60,675 bases of DNA from an uncultured Alloprevotella sp. (GTDB taxonomy: Bacteria > Bacteroidota > Bacteroidia > Bacteroidales > Bacteroidaceae). The position numbers and the translations under genes are program-made. How positions within the stretch are numbered: the stretch's first letter is position 1; each line of letters opens with the position of its first letter. Location of the stretch: the NCBI GenBank assembly GCA_944322095.1, contig CALUNU010000015.1, forward strand, positions 1-60,675. Direction: 5' to 3'. Below the pieces are notes generated by a model. The model was not told the DNA's origin. It worked only from the letters and a program-made list of their open reading frames with translations, and ran no database searches. Positions 30,186-38,773 of this stretch are shown here, piece after piece.

Positions 30186-31943
30186 ATGAAAACAAGACTC
30201 CTGTTCCTGCTGCTACTCGCGGCCACCATTCTTCCGGCCGGAGCGCAAAACGTTGAAACCCTGCTCCGTGCCGCCGAGGCAGGCGACACCACGGCCCAAT
30301 GCGACCTGGCCCTCTGCTACTACGAAGGCAACGGCACAGCGCCCGACACCGCCCGGGCCGTCAGCTGGTGGCGCCGCGCCGCCGAAGCAGGCAGTGCGCT
30401 GGGGCAATACAACCTGGGCACCTGCTATGAGTACGGCGAGAGCGTGCCTCAGGACGACGCCATGGCCGTCCGCTGGTATCGCGCCGCAGCCGGGCAGGGC
30501 TATGCGCCGGGCCAAAGCAAAATGGGCTATTTCACCTACGCCGGCCGCGGCACCCGCAAAGACGTGGCCCTTGCCCTCGACTGGTGGCGCCGGGCAGCCG
30601 CACAGGACGAACCGCAAGCGCTGGTCAACCTGGGCGTCTGCTACGAAAAGGGCGACGGCGTGAAGGCCGACACGGCCGAGGCCGTCCGCCTGTATCGCCG
30701 GGCCGCCGAACAAGGTGCCCACCTGGCACAATATTATATGGGTCTGGCCTACGAATACGGCATGAGCGTTGCTCCCGACGACGCACAGGCTCTCGCGTGG
30801 TATCGCCTGGCCGCCGACGCCGGCAACACCGACGCACAGGCCAAGACGGGCTACTTCCTCATGAACGGCCGTGGCTGCGAGGCCGACCATGTCGCGGCCA
30901 ACGAGTGGTACCGGCGGGCAGCGGCCGGGGGCAACGCCACGGCCATGTACAACCTGGGCGTCAACTATGAGAACGGCTACGGCGTGGCCAAGGACGAGGC
31001 CGAGGCCTACCGGTGGTACCTGCAATCGGCCCGCCTGGGCACGCCCGATGCCGCCATGAAGGTGGGCGTATGCCTGGCCCTGGGCCTGGGCACGCCCGTC
31101 GACAAGGAGGCTGCCGTCGGCTGGTGGCTGCGCGCCGCCGAGGGGGACAACGCCACGGCCCTCTACAACCTGGGCATTTTCTATCAGAACGGCGAGGGCG
31201 TCGCCCGCGACTCGGCCCGCTCCGTCGCCTGCTTCCGCCGCGCCGCCGAGATGGGCGAGCCCTCCGCCCAGGCCAAGATGGGCTGGCTCTGCCTCACGGG
31301 GCAGGGCGTCGAGCAGAGCGATGCAGCCGCCGTCAGCTGGTGGAGCAAGGCCGCCAAGCAGGGTGAAGCTTCAGCCCTCTATTATCTCGGCGTCAGCTAC
31401 GAACAGGGCCGCGGCGTCACGCAAAGCTACGGCCGCGCCTTCGACTATTACCGCCGGGCAGCCGAGGCGGGCGACATCGACGCCCTCTATAAGATGGGCT
31501 ACTTCTATTTCTTCGGCCGCTCCGTGGCCAAAAACGACACGGAAGCCGCCCGCTGCTACCGCCGCGCGGCCGACGCCGGCCATACCGACGCCATGTACAA
31601 CCTGGGCGTGTGCTACGAAAACGGCACGGGCGTGGAGCAGAGCTACGCACAGGCCGTCGGCTGGTACCGACGCGGCTACGAGGCCGACGACCCCGACTGC
31701 ACCTGCGCACTCGGCACCATGTACGACCGCGGACTGGGCGTCGAAAAAGATCAGGCCGAGGCCGTACGCCTCTACCAAAAGGCTGCACGCGAGGGCCACG
31801 CCCGCTCGCAGTATAACCTGGCCCTGAGCTATCTCTACGGCGAGGGGGTGACGCAGGACGACGGCCTGGCCGAATACTGGCTGCGCCGTGCCGCTGAAAA
31901 TGGCTCGGACGCAGCCCGCAAGGTGCTCGACGCAATGAAATAG
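30186..31943 (+). CDS. Secreted Sel1-like repeat protein (15 repeats)
   Basis: The 585-residue protein has the signal peptide MKTRLLFLLLLAATILPAGAQ, then fifteen Sel1 repeats and a short terminal helix. It is a paralogue of the gene immediately upstream. Every second or third repeat has a variant core (QSKMGYFTYAGRG, QAKTGYFLMNGRG, QAKMGWLCLTGQG, LYKMGYFYFFGRS), which gives a higher-order period of about three repeats not seen in the first protein. The partner is unknown. The preceding terminator separates it from the first gene. Copy 2 of the 340-bp element begins 60 bp after its stop codon. Confidence 0.85.
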   Translation: MKTRLLFLLLLAATILPAGAQNVETLLRAAEAGDTTAQCDLALCYYEGNGTAPDTARAVSWWRRAAEAGSALGQYNLGTCYEYGESVPQDDAMAVRWYRAAAGQGYAPGQSKMGYFTYAGRGTRKDVALALDWWRRAAAQDEPQALVNLGVCYEKGDGVKADTAEAVRLYRRAAEQGAHLAQYYMGLAYEYGMSVAPDDAQALAWYRLAADAGNTDAQAKTGYFLMNGRGCEADHVAANEWYRRAAAGGNATAMYNLGVNYENGYGVAKDEAEAYRWYLQSARLGTPDAAMKVGVCLALGLGTPVDKEAAVGWWLRAAEGDNATALYNLGIFYQNGEGVARDSARSVACFRRAAEMGEPSAQAKMGWLCLTGQGVEQSDAAAVSWWSKAAKQGEASALYYLGVSYEQGRGVTQSYGRAFDYYRRAAEAGDIDALYKMGYFYFFGRSVAKNDTEAARCYRRAADAGHTDAMYNLGVCYENGTGVEQSYAQAVGWYRRGYEADDPDCTCALGTMYDRGLGVEKDQAEAVRLYQKAAREGHARSQYNLALSYLYGEGVTQDDGLAEYWLRRAAENGSDAARKVLDAMK

Positions 31944-32002
31944 CCCTGTCCCTCCGCCACAACCCGCGCGCGACGAGGACAAAAACCGTCCGCAGCGCTC
32001 GT

Positions 32003-32342
32003 TTTTAACACGGAGAATCGAATATTTCCGACCCAACGCGCCCTCGCTCGCAAATAAGCGAAAATCAGAACCGCCTGACGCTGAGGCATAAACACGCAAG
32101 GCCCTCCCGCAAACACCGCGGTGAGGGCCTTTTTCGCCACTATATGGCGCAAATCGGGGCCAATTTTCGACGGAAAAGTGCCCATGGAGAGAGATTTCCA
32201 AGGGAAGGATCGGCCGATCCATGGGATGGAAACAGCAATCCATGGGACGAATCGACGCCATCACCCCATCGCGCCGCATTTCCAACGCTAAAACGCAGAC
32301 GTCGGTGGGTGTCCGCATTAACAGAGTGCCATATAGCGCACA
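32003..32342. repeat. 340-bp dispersed element, copy 2 (downstream of Sel1 gene)
   Basis: Inverted relative to copy 1. It starts TTTTAACACGGAGAATCG. The hairpin GGCCCTC/GAGGGCC with inner CCGC/GCGG lies at 32100-32129 and is followed by TTTTT, the correct orientation to terminate the Sel1 transcript. The 21-bp-phased boxes are at 32198 (CCAAGGGAAGG), 32219 (CCATGGGATGG) and 32240 (CCATGGGACGA). It ends with GCCATATAGCGCAC. It is the most diverged of the three copies. Confidence 0.85.
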
Positions 32343-32377
32343 AGGCTACGCGGCCTGCAAAGGCACACACCAGTCCG

Positions 32378-32512
32378 CACGGGAAGTCCGCCACGTAGAG
32401 ACGTGATTCATCGCGTCTCTCACCGCCCGGATAGCCCAACGCAGGAGAGAATGTCGGGGCGGGGCTACGCCCCGAGCGGGTGAGACGCGATGAATCGCGT
32501 CTCTACGCAGGC
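32378..32512. repeat. 135-bp palindromic composite, copy 1
   Basis: Two inverted arms, GTAGAGACGTGATTCATCGC and GCGATGAATCGCGTCTCTAC, flank a core with the hairpin CGGGGCggggctacGCCCCG. The whole unit recurs at 32821-32955, offset exactly 443 bp. Confidence 0.8.
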
Positions 32513-32579
32513 GGACATCTTGCCTCTCCGATACAGTGCCGGTCCTCATCATCAGCCCTTCGCAGCACGAGCGGCCCCA

Positions 32580-32790
32580 AGGGGGCCGGGCTATCAGTAA
32601 CCGCGGGTGGAGCGTAGCGGAACCCGAGGAAAGGAAGCACATAACGAAGATAGCCTCGAAGAGGCGTCTATGCCACACGCCGCAGCGGGCATAGCGACCT
32701 CTTCGAGGCCGACTTACTCTCCATCCTGCCCACCTCGGGTTCCGCTACGCTCCACCCGAGGCTACTCATAGCCAGGCCTCTTCGAGGCCG
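32580..32790. repeat. Inverted pair of CCGCGGGTGGAGCG-type palindromes
   Basis: AACCGCGGGTGGAGCGTAGC near 32598 and its inverse GCTACGCTCCACCCGAGG near 32751 flank about 110 bp containing CTCGAAGAGG/CCTCTTCGAGG palindromes. No gene is visible. Confidence 0.6.
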
Positions 32791-32820
32791 CCAGCCTCGC
32801 CGCAGCATTCCCTCCACCCG

Positions 32821-32955
32821 CACGGGAAGTCCGCCACGTAGAGACGCGATTCATCGCGTCTCTCACCGCCCGGACGGCCCACAGCAGGGAGGAATGCCGG
32901 GGCGGGGCTGCGCCCCGAGCGGGTGAGACGCGATGAATCGCGTCTCTACGCAGGC
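32821..32955. repeat. 135-bp palindromic composite, copy 2
   Basis: Direct repeat of 32378-32512 with about ten substitutions. The left arm here is the perfect GAGACGCGAT/ATCGCGTCTC palindrome. Some loop bases and the core (GGCTGCGCC for GGCTACGCC) differ, while the core stem is kept. Confidence 0.8.
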
Positions 32956-33014
32956 AACATCCCATGCGGCGGAATATCAACAGCAGGCTGAAAGCATACT
33001 GCGAGGCAAGCGCC

Positions 33015-33110
33015 CCCATCGGGGGCGAACTACTCTATAACCGCGGGTAAGCGAAGCGCGCCCGCGGAATGATAACGCATATATATGTGGGCCCCAAGGG
33101 GGTCCAACAA
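33015..33110. repeat. CCGCGGGT/GCCCGCGG palindrome with GGCCCCAAGGGGG
   Basis: CTATAACCGCGGGTAAGCG with GCGCCCGCGG near 33038-33067, then GGGCCCCAAGGGGGTCC at 33089-33105. The arrangement is similar to 18053-18150. Confidence 0.65.
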
Positions 33111-33205
33111 CCGCGATGATGCACCGCCCCGCAGAAACGCCACACACCGCCCGCCGGCTCATACATTTCCTGCGCGCTTTCCTTTTTCTTTCCGCTCGTT
33201 TGCAC

Positions 33206-33232
33206 TATCTTTGGCTTCGCCCAAGATAGGCG
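33206..33232 (+). promoter_or_regulatory. Upstream promoter-like box fused to a hairpin
   Basis: TATCTTTGG at 33206-33214 is the left arm of the inverted repeat CTATCTTtGG...CCcAAGATAG (33205-33229). It lies 86 bp before the stronger metK promoter and shares the TTGCACTATCTTTG context with it. Confidence 0.4.
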
Positions 33233-33268
33233 GCGGCTCGGAAATGAAAGTAAAAACTGCGTTTTTCC

Positions 33269-33300
33269 TTTGCATTCCACTCGCCTTGCACTATCTTTGC
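33269..33300 (+). promoter_or_regulatory. metK promoter
   Basis: TTTG at 33269-33272 and TATCTTTGC at 33292-33300 with a 19-bp spacer match the Bacteroidota consensus exactly. It leaves a leader of about 255 nt before the metK ATG. Confidence 0.75.
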
Positions 33301-33563
33301 ACCGCGAAAGGACGAATGTGGATAGATTTGGCTGCTTGCAACCACAGAAAAAAATGCTAAAACGTCTGCCTGCGCTCCCCCGCGGGATGCTGCGGCAGGG
33401 CATTCTCCACGAAGCGTTGCCGCGCTTCACCCCCCAAGTTTCTGCATCCACGCCCGGCGGCCCGACCGGCCACGTTCGTTTCCCGACCTCCCGACGACGG
33501 CTCCGCGCCGGACAGCCGGGGGAAGTTTTCCTATTTATTCACCCCAAAACATCTCAACAGGAA

Positions 33564-34856
33564 ATGGGTTACTTGTTTACATCCGAATCGGTGTCCGAGG
33601 GACACCCCGACAAGGTGGCCGACCAAATATCGGACGCCGTGCTTGACGAGCTGCTGGCCTACGACCCCGGCTCGAAAGTAGCTTGCGAAACGCTGGTGAC
33701 AACCGGGCAGGTGGTCATCGCAGGAGAAGTAAAATCAGAAGCATACGTCGACTTGCAGGAGGTGGCGCGCCGCACCATCCGCCGCATCGGCTACACGAAG
33801 GCCGAATACCGCTTCGACGCCGAGAGCTGCGGCGTGCTCAACGCCATCCATGAGCAGAGCCCCGACATCAACCGCGGTGTGGAGCGCGCCGACCCCGAAG
33901 CGCAGGGTGCCGGCGACCAAGGCATGATGTTTGGCTACGCCACGAACGAAACCGACACCTACATCCCCCTGCCGCTCTCGCTGGCCCACGACCTGCTCTA
34001 CGTCCTCTCCGAAATACGCCGCGAGGGCCGCGAGATGACCTATCTGCGCCCCGACGCCAAAAGCCAGGTGACGGTGGCCTACGACGACAACGGCCGGCCG
34101 GAAGCCATCCACACCATCGTCGTGAGCACGCAGCACGACGAGTTCGTCAGCGCGGCCGAGGCCGGAAGCCAGGAGGCGGCCGACCGGGCCATGCAGCAAC
34201 GCATCGAGAAGGACGTCGAGGGCATCCTGCTGCCGCGCGTACTGCGCGAACGCGTGCACACGCCCGAGGTGCGCGCGCTCTTTGAAAAGGGCGTGAAGCA
34301 CCTTTACGTCAACCCGACGGGCAAATTCGTCATCGGCGGCCCCCACGGCGACACGGGGCTCACGGGGCGCAAAATCATCGTCGACACCTACGGCGGACGC
34401 GGCGCCCACGGCGGCGGCGCCTTCTCGGGCAAAGACCCCTCGAAGGTGGACCGCTCGGCCGCCTATGCCGCCCGCCACATAGCCAAGAACATGGTGGCGG
34501 CCGGCGTGGCCGACGAAATGCTCGTGCAGCTGAGCTACGCCATCGGGCAGGCCGATCCCGTGAGCATCTACGTCAACACCTACGGCAAGAAGCACGTGGC
34601 CATGAGCGACGGCGAGATTGCCACGCGCATCGCCTCGCTCTTCGACCTGCGGCCCCACGCCATCGAGCAGCGCCTCAAGCTGCGCCACCCCATCTACGAG
34701 GAAACGGCCGCCTACGGCCACGTGGGCCGCACACCACGCACGGTGACCAAGACGTTTGCCTCGCGCTACCAGCCCTCGCGCACCGTAGAGGTGGAGCTCT
34801 TCACGTGGGAAAAGCTCGACTACGTCGACGCCATACGGAAGGCCTTTTTTAATTGA
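33564..34856 (+). CDS. metK: S-adenosylmethionine synthetase
   Basis: The enzyme makes S-adenosylmethionine from methionine and ATP. The 430-residue protein has the N-terminal [20 protein letters not shown] (ATP and Mg site), [12 protein letters not shown], the signature [19 protein letters not shown] with upstream [10 protein letters not shown], and an intact C-terminal domain. The start is ATG 33564, giving the usual [10 protein letters not shown] long frame upstream is only the leader. The 255-nt leader has several GC-rich hairpins and could carry regulation, but I do not recognise a known SAM riboswitch in it. Confidence 0.95.
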   Translation: MGYLFTSESVSEGHPDKVADQISDAVLDELLAYDPGSKVACETLVTTGQVVIAGEVKSEAYVDLQEVARRTIRRIGYTKAEYRFDAESCGVLNAIHEQSPDINRGVERADPEAQGAGDQGMMFGYATNETDTYIPLPLSLAHDLLYVLSEIRREGREMTYLRPDAKSQVTVAYDDNGRPEAIHTIVVSTQHDEFVSAAEAGSQEAADRAMQQRIEKDVEGILLPRVLRERVHTPEVRALFEKGVKHLYVNPTGKFVIGGPHGDTGLTGRKIIVDTYGGRGAHGGGAFSGKDPSKVDRSAAYAARHIAKNMVAAGVADEMLVQLSYAIGQADPVSIYVNTYGKKHVAMSDGEIATRIASLFDLRPHAIEQRLKLRHPIYEETAAYGHVGRTPRTVTKTFASRYQPSRTVEVELFTWEKLDYVDAIRKAFFN

Positions 34857-34997
34857 CAATTGACAATGGACAATTGACAATTGGCAATGGGTGACTGACA
34901 ATTAAGAACGGACGATTATATGTGAACAATGGAGAATTGGCAACAGGCAACGGGCAGGCCCCGATTGTCAATTGCCAATTCCCAATTGCCAATTGAA
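34857..34997. repeat. Seven-base tandem repeat with inverted halves
   Basis: Directly after the metK stop, units of the form ATTGACA (ATTGACA, ATGGACA, ATTGACA, ATTGGCA) run for about 40 bp. The reverse-complement units (ATTGTCA, ATTGCCA, ATTCCCA, ATTGCCA) occupy 34966-34997. The arms could pair across the intervening 70 bp. No gene is contained. Confidence 0.8.
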
Positions 34998-35003
34998 TAA
35001 ACG

Positions 35004-35579
35004 ATGAACATCTGCGTATATGCTGCATCGAGCGGCTGCTCTTCGGAGGCTTTCACGCTCCTGGCCCGCGAGCTGGGCCGCACGATGGCCATGCGCGGCC
35101 ACAGCCTCGTGAACGGGGCGGGCCGCACGGGGCTCATGGCGGCTGCCGCCGAGGGCTGCATGGAGGCCGGCGGGCAGGCCGTGGGCGTCATCCCGCGCTT
35201 CATGACAGAGCAGGGCTGGCAGCACCCGTCGATGACGCGCCTCGTCGTGACGGCCGACATGCACGAGCGCAAGGAAACGATGGCCCGCATGGCCGACGCG
35301 TGCATCGCCCTGCCCGGAGGCGTCGGAACGCTCGAAGAACTGCTCGAAATCATCACGTGGAAACAGCTCGGCCTGTTCCTCAAACCGATCGTCGTGCTCA
35401 ACGCCGGAGGCTACTACGACCCGCTGCTCGCCCAGCTCGACCGCGCCGTCGACGAACGCTTCATGCGCCCCGTCCACCGCGACATCTGGCGCGTGGCCGC
35501 CACGGCCGGCGAAGCCGTGCGCATGGCGGAGGAAACGCCCCTGTGGGACAGCAGCGTGCGCAAGTTTGCCGCCCTCTGA
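35004..35579 (+). CDS. LOG-family protein (putative nucleoside monophosphate phosphoribohydrolase)
   Basis: The 191-residue Rossmann-fold protein has the LOG signature PGGVGTLEELLEIITW (about residues 103-118) and an N-terminal nucleotide-binding segment, LVNGAGRTGLMAAAAEG. Members hydrolyse nucleoside 5'-monophosphates to free base and ribose phosphate; older annotation calls them lysine decarboxylases. The physiological substrate here is not known. It is preceded by the seven-base repeats and followed after 29 bp by the DUF4271 gene. Confidence 0.85.
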   Translation: MNICVYAASSGCSSEAFTLLARELGRTMAMRGHSLVNGAGRTGLMAAAAEGCMEAGGQAVGVIPRFMTEQGWQHPSMTRLVVTADMHERKETMARMADACIALPGGVGTLEELLEIITWKQLGLFLKPIVVLNAGGYYDPLLAQLDRAVDERFMRPVHRDIWRVAATAGEAVRMAEETPLWDSSVRKFAAL

Positions 35580-35608
35580 CCCGCCACGTCTCTCATCTTG
35601 CATCCGCC

Positions 35609-36640
35609 ATGCTCCAACAATCCACCGACAGCACAACCACCCGGCCGCTACCCGCCGACACGGCGGCCCATGCCTGGCCGGCACGCGAGCCGCACGAACG
35701 GCCCAAGACCGTCTACCGCGTCTTGAAGAGCCTGCCGGCCGACGCCACGCCGGCCCAGCAAGACTCGGCCGTCAGGGCCAACTTTGACGTGCCGCCCCTC
35801 ACCTTCCCCGCCGGGCGGCGCTACCACCTGCCGCTGGCCAAAGACAGCGACGTCACCCCGCAGCTGCGCGAGCCGCACCCCTTTGAGCACCAGATTACGC
35901 GCAACGTGCCGTGGGGCGAGCAGCCCCTGACGCTGCACACCTACGGGCAGGCGGGCGACCCCCTGCCCTACCGCTTCCGCACGGACGACTACGTGACGAG
36001 CGCCCTGCTGCTGAGCTTCTTCCTCGTGGTGTGGATCCTCTCGCGCTCGCGCCATCAGCTGGGGCACGCCCTGAAAGACTTTTTCAGCCGCCCCGCCCGG
36101 AACGCCTCGGCCAATCACGAAGCGACGGCCCTGCAAGGGCGCACGTTCGTGACGTTCCAGATGTGCTTCCTGCTGGGCATCCTCTTCACCGACTACACAC
36201 AGGAGAAACTGCCGGCCGTGTTCAACCAGAGCTCGCCCTACCTCGTGCTGCTCTTCGGCGTGACGATGTGCGCGGCCTATTTTGCCCTGAAAGCCCTCCT
36301 CTACCGGCTGGTAAACGTCACGTTCTTCGGCCGCGAACGCGCCGAGGCCTGGCGCAACACTTACAGCCTGGTGCTCACGGGCGAGGGGCTGGCCCTGCTG
36401 CCCGTGACGCTGCTGCTGGTCTATTTCGACATGGATTTCGAAACGCTCACCGTCTCGTTCGTAGCGGTCATCGCCGTGGCCAAACTGCTCCTGACGTGGC
36501 AGACCTACCGCCTATTTTTCGGCACGCCCCTCGGCTGTGTGCATTTATTTTTGTACTTTTGCGGGCTGGAAATCCTGCCCTTGGCCCTGCTCTGGCGAGC
36601 CTTGGTCTTTTTAAGCCAATATCTGATAACAATAACATAG
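35609..36640 (+). CDS. DUF4271 membrane protein
   Basis: The 343-residue protein has a proline-rich, probably periplasmic N-terminal part (to about residue 120) and about seven hydrophobic segments thereafter (YVTSALLLSFFLVVWILS, VLLFGVTMCAAYFALKALLY, LALLPVTLLLVYF, CVHLFLYFCGLEILPLALLW). The function is unknown. It precedes hemD in this and many other Bacteroidales genomes. A TACTTTTGC box (36554-36562) inside its 3' end probably serves the downstream genes. Confidence 0.75.
   Translation: MLQQSTDSTTTRPLPADTAAHAWPAREPHERPKTVYRVLKSLPADATPAQQDSAVRANFDVPPLTFPAGRRYHLPLAKDSDVTPQLREPHPFEHQITRNVPWGEQPLTLHTYGQAGDPLPYRFRTDDYVTSALLLSFFLVVWILSRSRHQLGHALKDFFSRPARNASANHEATALQGRTFVTFQMCFLLGILFTDYTQEKLPAVFNQSSPYLVLLFGVTMCAAYFALKALLYRLVNVTFFGRERAEAWRNTYSLVLTGEGLALLPVTLLLVYFDMDFETLTVSFVAVIAVAKLLLTWQTYRLFFGTPLGCVHLFLYFCGLEILPLALLWRALVFLSQYLITIT
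36554..36562 (+). promoter_or_regulatory. Internal promoter box for the hemD run
   Basis: TACTTTTGC inside the end of the DUF4271 gene, about 100 bp before the hemD ATG. Confidence 0.5.
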
Positions 36641-36662
36641 CTAATCAGCAAGACGGGTATTC

Positions 36663-37412
36663 ATGGTAAAGAAGATTCTTGTGTCGCAGCCGGCACCTAC
36701 TTCCGAAAAATCCCCCTATTTCGAAATCGCAGAAAAGCTTGGCGTCGAGTTCGTTTTCCATCCCCTCATCAAAGTGGAATGTCTGAGCGCAAAAGAATTC
36801 CGCCAGCAGAAAGTTCAGATCTTAGACCACTCGGCCATCGTTTTCAACTCGCGCAACGCCATCGACCACTTCTTTACGCTCTGTAAAGAGATGCGCGTGA
36901 CCATCCCCGAGGACATGAAATATTTCGGCCTCTCCGAAAGCATCGCCCTCTACATCCAGAAATACGTGCAATACCGCAAACGCAAAGTGTTCTTCGGCAC
37001 GACAGGCAAATGGCCCGAGCTGGTGGCCGTCATGGCCAAGCACAAGGCCGAGCGCTACCTCGTTCCGCTGAGCGACGTGCACAACGACGAAGTCAAGCAG
37101 CTGCTCGACGCCAAAAAGCTCAAGCACACGGAATGCGTCATGTACCGCACGGTGAGCAACGGCTTCCCCACGGAAAAGGCTTCCGACTTCGACATGATCG
37201 TGCTCTTCACGCCGGCTGGCGTTCAGTCGCTGCTCACGACGTTCCCCGCCTTCGAACAGGGCAACGTGCGCCTGGCAGCTTTCGGAAAGGCCACAGCCAA
37301 AGCCATCGCCGACGCCGGGCTGCGCCTCGACCTGGAAGCCCCCTCGCCCAAGGCACCCTCGATGACAGGTTGCCTCGAACTCTATCTGGAAGAGGAAAAC
37401 AAAAAGAAATGA
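36663..37412 (+). CDS. hemD: Uroporphyrinogen-III synthase-like protein
   Basis: The 249-residue two-lobed HemD-type protein begins [25 protein letters not shown] and carries [24 protein letters not shown] and the C-terminal [10 protein letters not shown]...[16 protein letters not shown] region. HemD closes hydroxymethylbilane into uroporphyrinogen III. Sequence conservation in the family is low, so the call rests on the overall pattern and on gene order. Its stop overlaps the rnpA start by 4 bp. Confidence 0.8.
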   Translation: MVKKILVSQPAPTSEKSPYFEIAEKLGVEFVFHPLIKVECLSAKEFRQQKVQILDHSAIVFNSRNAIDHFFTLCKEMRVTIPEDMKYFGLSESIALYIQKYVQYRKRKVFFGTTGKWPELVAVMAKHKAERYLVPLSDVHNDEVKQLLDAKKLKHTECVMYRTVSNGFPTEKASDFDMIVLFTPAGVQSLLTTFPAFEQGNVRLAAFGKATAKAIADAGLRLDLEAPSPKAPSMTGCLELYLEEENKKK

Positions 37413-37834
37413 CAGCCCCCACGCCGCTGCGCCACACCTTCCCGAAAGCCGAGCACCTCTGCCTGCAACGCGACATCGAGGCGCTCTTTTCCGCCGGCAG
37501 CCGCTCGCTCTCGGTGTTTCCCGTCCGGGCGGTGTTCCGCAGCGTCGCCGCCGACAGCGGGCCGCGGGTCAAGGTGCTCGTAAGCGTATCGAAACGCAAG
37601 CTCAAGCACGCCGTCGACCGCAATCGAGCCAAACGCCAGCTGCGCGAGGCCTACCGCCTGCGCAAGCACATGCTGGCCGACGCCCTGCCCGAAGGCACAG
37701 GCATGCACGTGGGCCTGCTATGGATGGCCGCCACACCGCAACCCTCGGCCACCGTGGCACGTGCCGTCGGCCGTCTGCTGCACGCTCTGACCGAGCGCGC
37801 CGTACCGGCCGCAACGCCCCTCGAACGACCATGA
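37409..37834 (+). CDS. rnpA: Ribonuclease P protein component
   Basis: The protein subunit of RNase P, which matures tRNA 5' ends. The 141-residue protein has the RnpA core: [17 protein letters not shown] at the start, [28 protein letters not shown] (residues about 53-80, the conserved RNR basic helix), and a C-terminal helix. It starts at ATG 37409 inside the hemD stop (ATGA) and overlaps yidD by 4 bp in the same way. Confidence 0.9.
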   Translation: MTAPTPLRHTFPKAEHLCLQRDIEALFSAGSRSLSVFPVRAVFRSVAADSGPRVKVLVSVSKRKLKHAVDRNRAKRQLREAYRLRKHMLADALPEGTGMHVGLLWMAATPQPSATVARAVGRLLHALTERAVPAATPLERP

Positions 37835-38052
37835 GAAGGCTCCTCATACGCCTGCTGACGGCACCCATCCACTTCTACCGGCACTACATCTCCCCCCTGA
37901 CGCCCCCCGCCTGCCGCTTCACGCCCACCTGCTCGCAATATGCCATAGAGGCCATCGAAAAGCACGGCCCCGTGCGCGGACTGTGGCTGGCCCTGCGCCG
38001 CCTGCTGCGCTGCCACCCCTGGGGCGGGAGCGGCTACGACCCCGTACCCTGA
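37831..38052 (+). CDS. yidD: Membrane protein insertion efficiency factor YidD
   Basis: The 73-residue protein has the conserved YidD core: [31 protein letters not shown] (three family cysteines), [16 protein letters not shown] and GYDPVP at the end. It assists YidC-dependent insertion at the inner membrane. Its tight overlap with rnpA and the next gene matches the classical rnpA-yidD neighbourhood; yidC is not in this window. Confidence 0.9.
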   Translation: MRRLLIRLLTAPIHFYRHYISPLTPPACRFTPTCSQYAIEAIEKHGPVRGLWLALRRLLRCHPWGGSGYDPVP

Positions 38053-38708
38053 TGAAGGCCTTGAAAACCCTTGAAAACACCGTGGCGCCACCCTTGCCAA
38101 CCGACATCCCTCTCTTCGATTTCCACACCCACAACCCCGACGCACCCGCAGGGCGGGCCATCATATGCCTGCCGGAAGAGACACTGCTGCGGCCCGAAAC
38201 CTTCCGGCCACGCCGGGGCGTGCTCTACGCCGCCGGTGTGCACCCGTGGTGGTGCGGACGGAGCGACGACGACCAGTTGTGGGACGGCGTGGAACGACTG
38301 GCACGCACAGGACGGCTGACCGCGCTGGGCGAATGTGGCTACGACCGCCTGCACGGCGACGCCGGACGCCAGGACACCCTGTTCCGCCGCCACGCCCGCC
38401 TGGCCGACGAGCTCGGCCTGCCCCTCACGGTGCATTGCGTGCGCGCCTTCGACCGCCTGCTGGCCGCACGCCGCGAGCTGCGCCCCACGGCACGCTGGAC
38501 GCTGCACGGCTTCCGCGGCAAGCCCGCCCTGGCGCGCCAGCTGCTCGCGGCCGGCTTCGACCTGAGCTTCGGCCCCCGCTTCAACGCCGACAGCGTGCGC
38601 CTCTGCCCCCCGCAGCGCCTGCACATCGAAACCGACGATACGGGACTCGACATCGAAACCGTGCATCGGGCGATAATCGGTGCCGCATCCGCCGGGCTTC
38701 CGCAATAA
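38052..38708 (+). CDS. TatD-family hydrolase
   Basis: The 218-residue protein starts with FDFHTHNP (metal-binding HxH), then GVHPWW, ALGECGYDR (conserved glutamate), PLTVHCVRAFDRLL (metal histidine) and IETDDTG (metal aspartate) near the C-terminus. It is shorter than typical TatD DNases of about 260 residues, so it belongs to the short Bacteroidota branch. Substrate is unproven; metal-dependent nuclease activity is inferred. Its ATG shares one base with the yidD stop (TGATG). Confidence 0.8.
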   Translation: MKALKTLENTVAPPLPTDIPLFDFHTHNPDAPAGRAIICLPEETLLRPETFRPRRGVLYAAGVHPWWCGRSDDDQLWDGVERLARTGRLTALGECGYDRLHGDAGRQDTLFRRHARLADELGLPLTVHCVRAFDRLLAARRELRPTARWTLHGFRGKPALARQLLAAGFDLSFGPRFNADSVRLCPPQRLHIETDDTGLDIETVHRAIIGAASAGLPQ

Positions 38709-38713
38709 ATGTG

Positions 38714-38722
38714 TAACTTTGC
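38714..38722 (+). promoter_or_regulatory. -7 element for tyrS
   Basis: TAACTTTGC, 51 bp before the tyrS ATG. Confidence 0.6.
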
Positions 38723-38773
38723 GCGGGGCAACCCCCGCTCCATGACACCTATTTATAAAAACATAAGACACCG

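Noticed and set aside
33301..33563. Known SAM riboswitch upstream of metK
   Set aside because: I looked for SAM-I/II/III-type signature segments in the leader and found none. It remains only a structured leader of unknown type.
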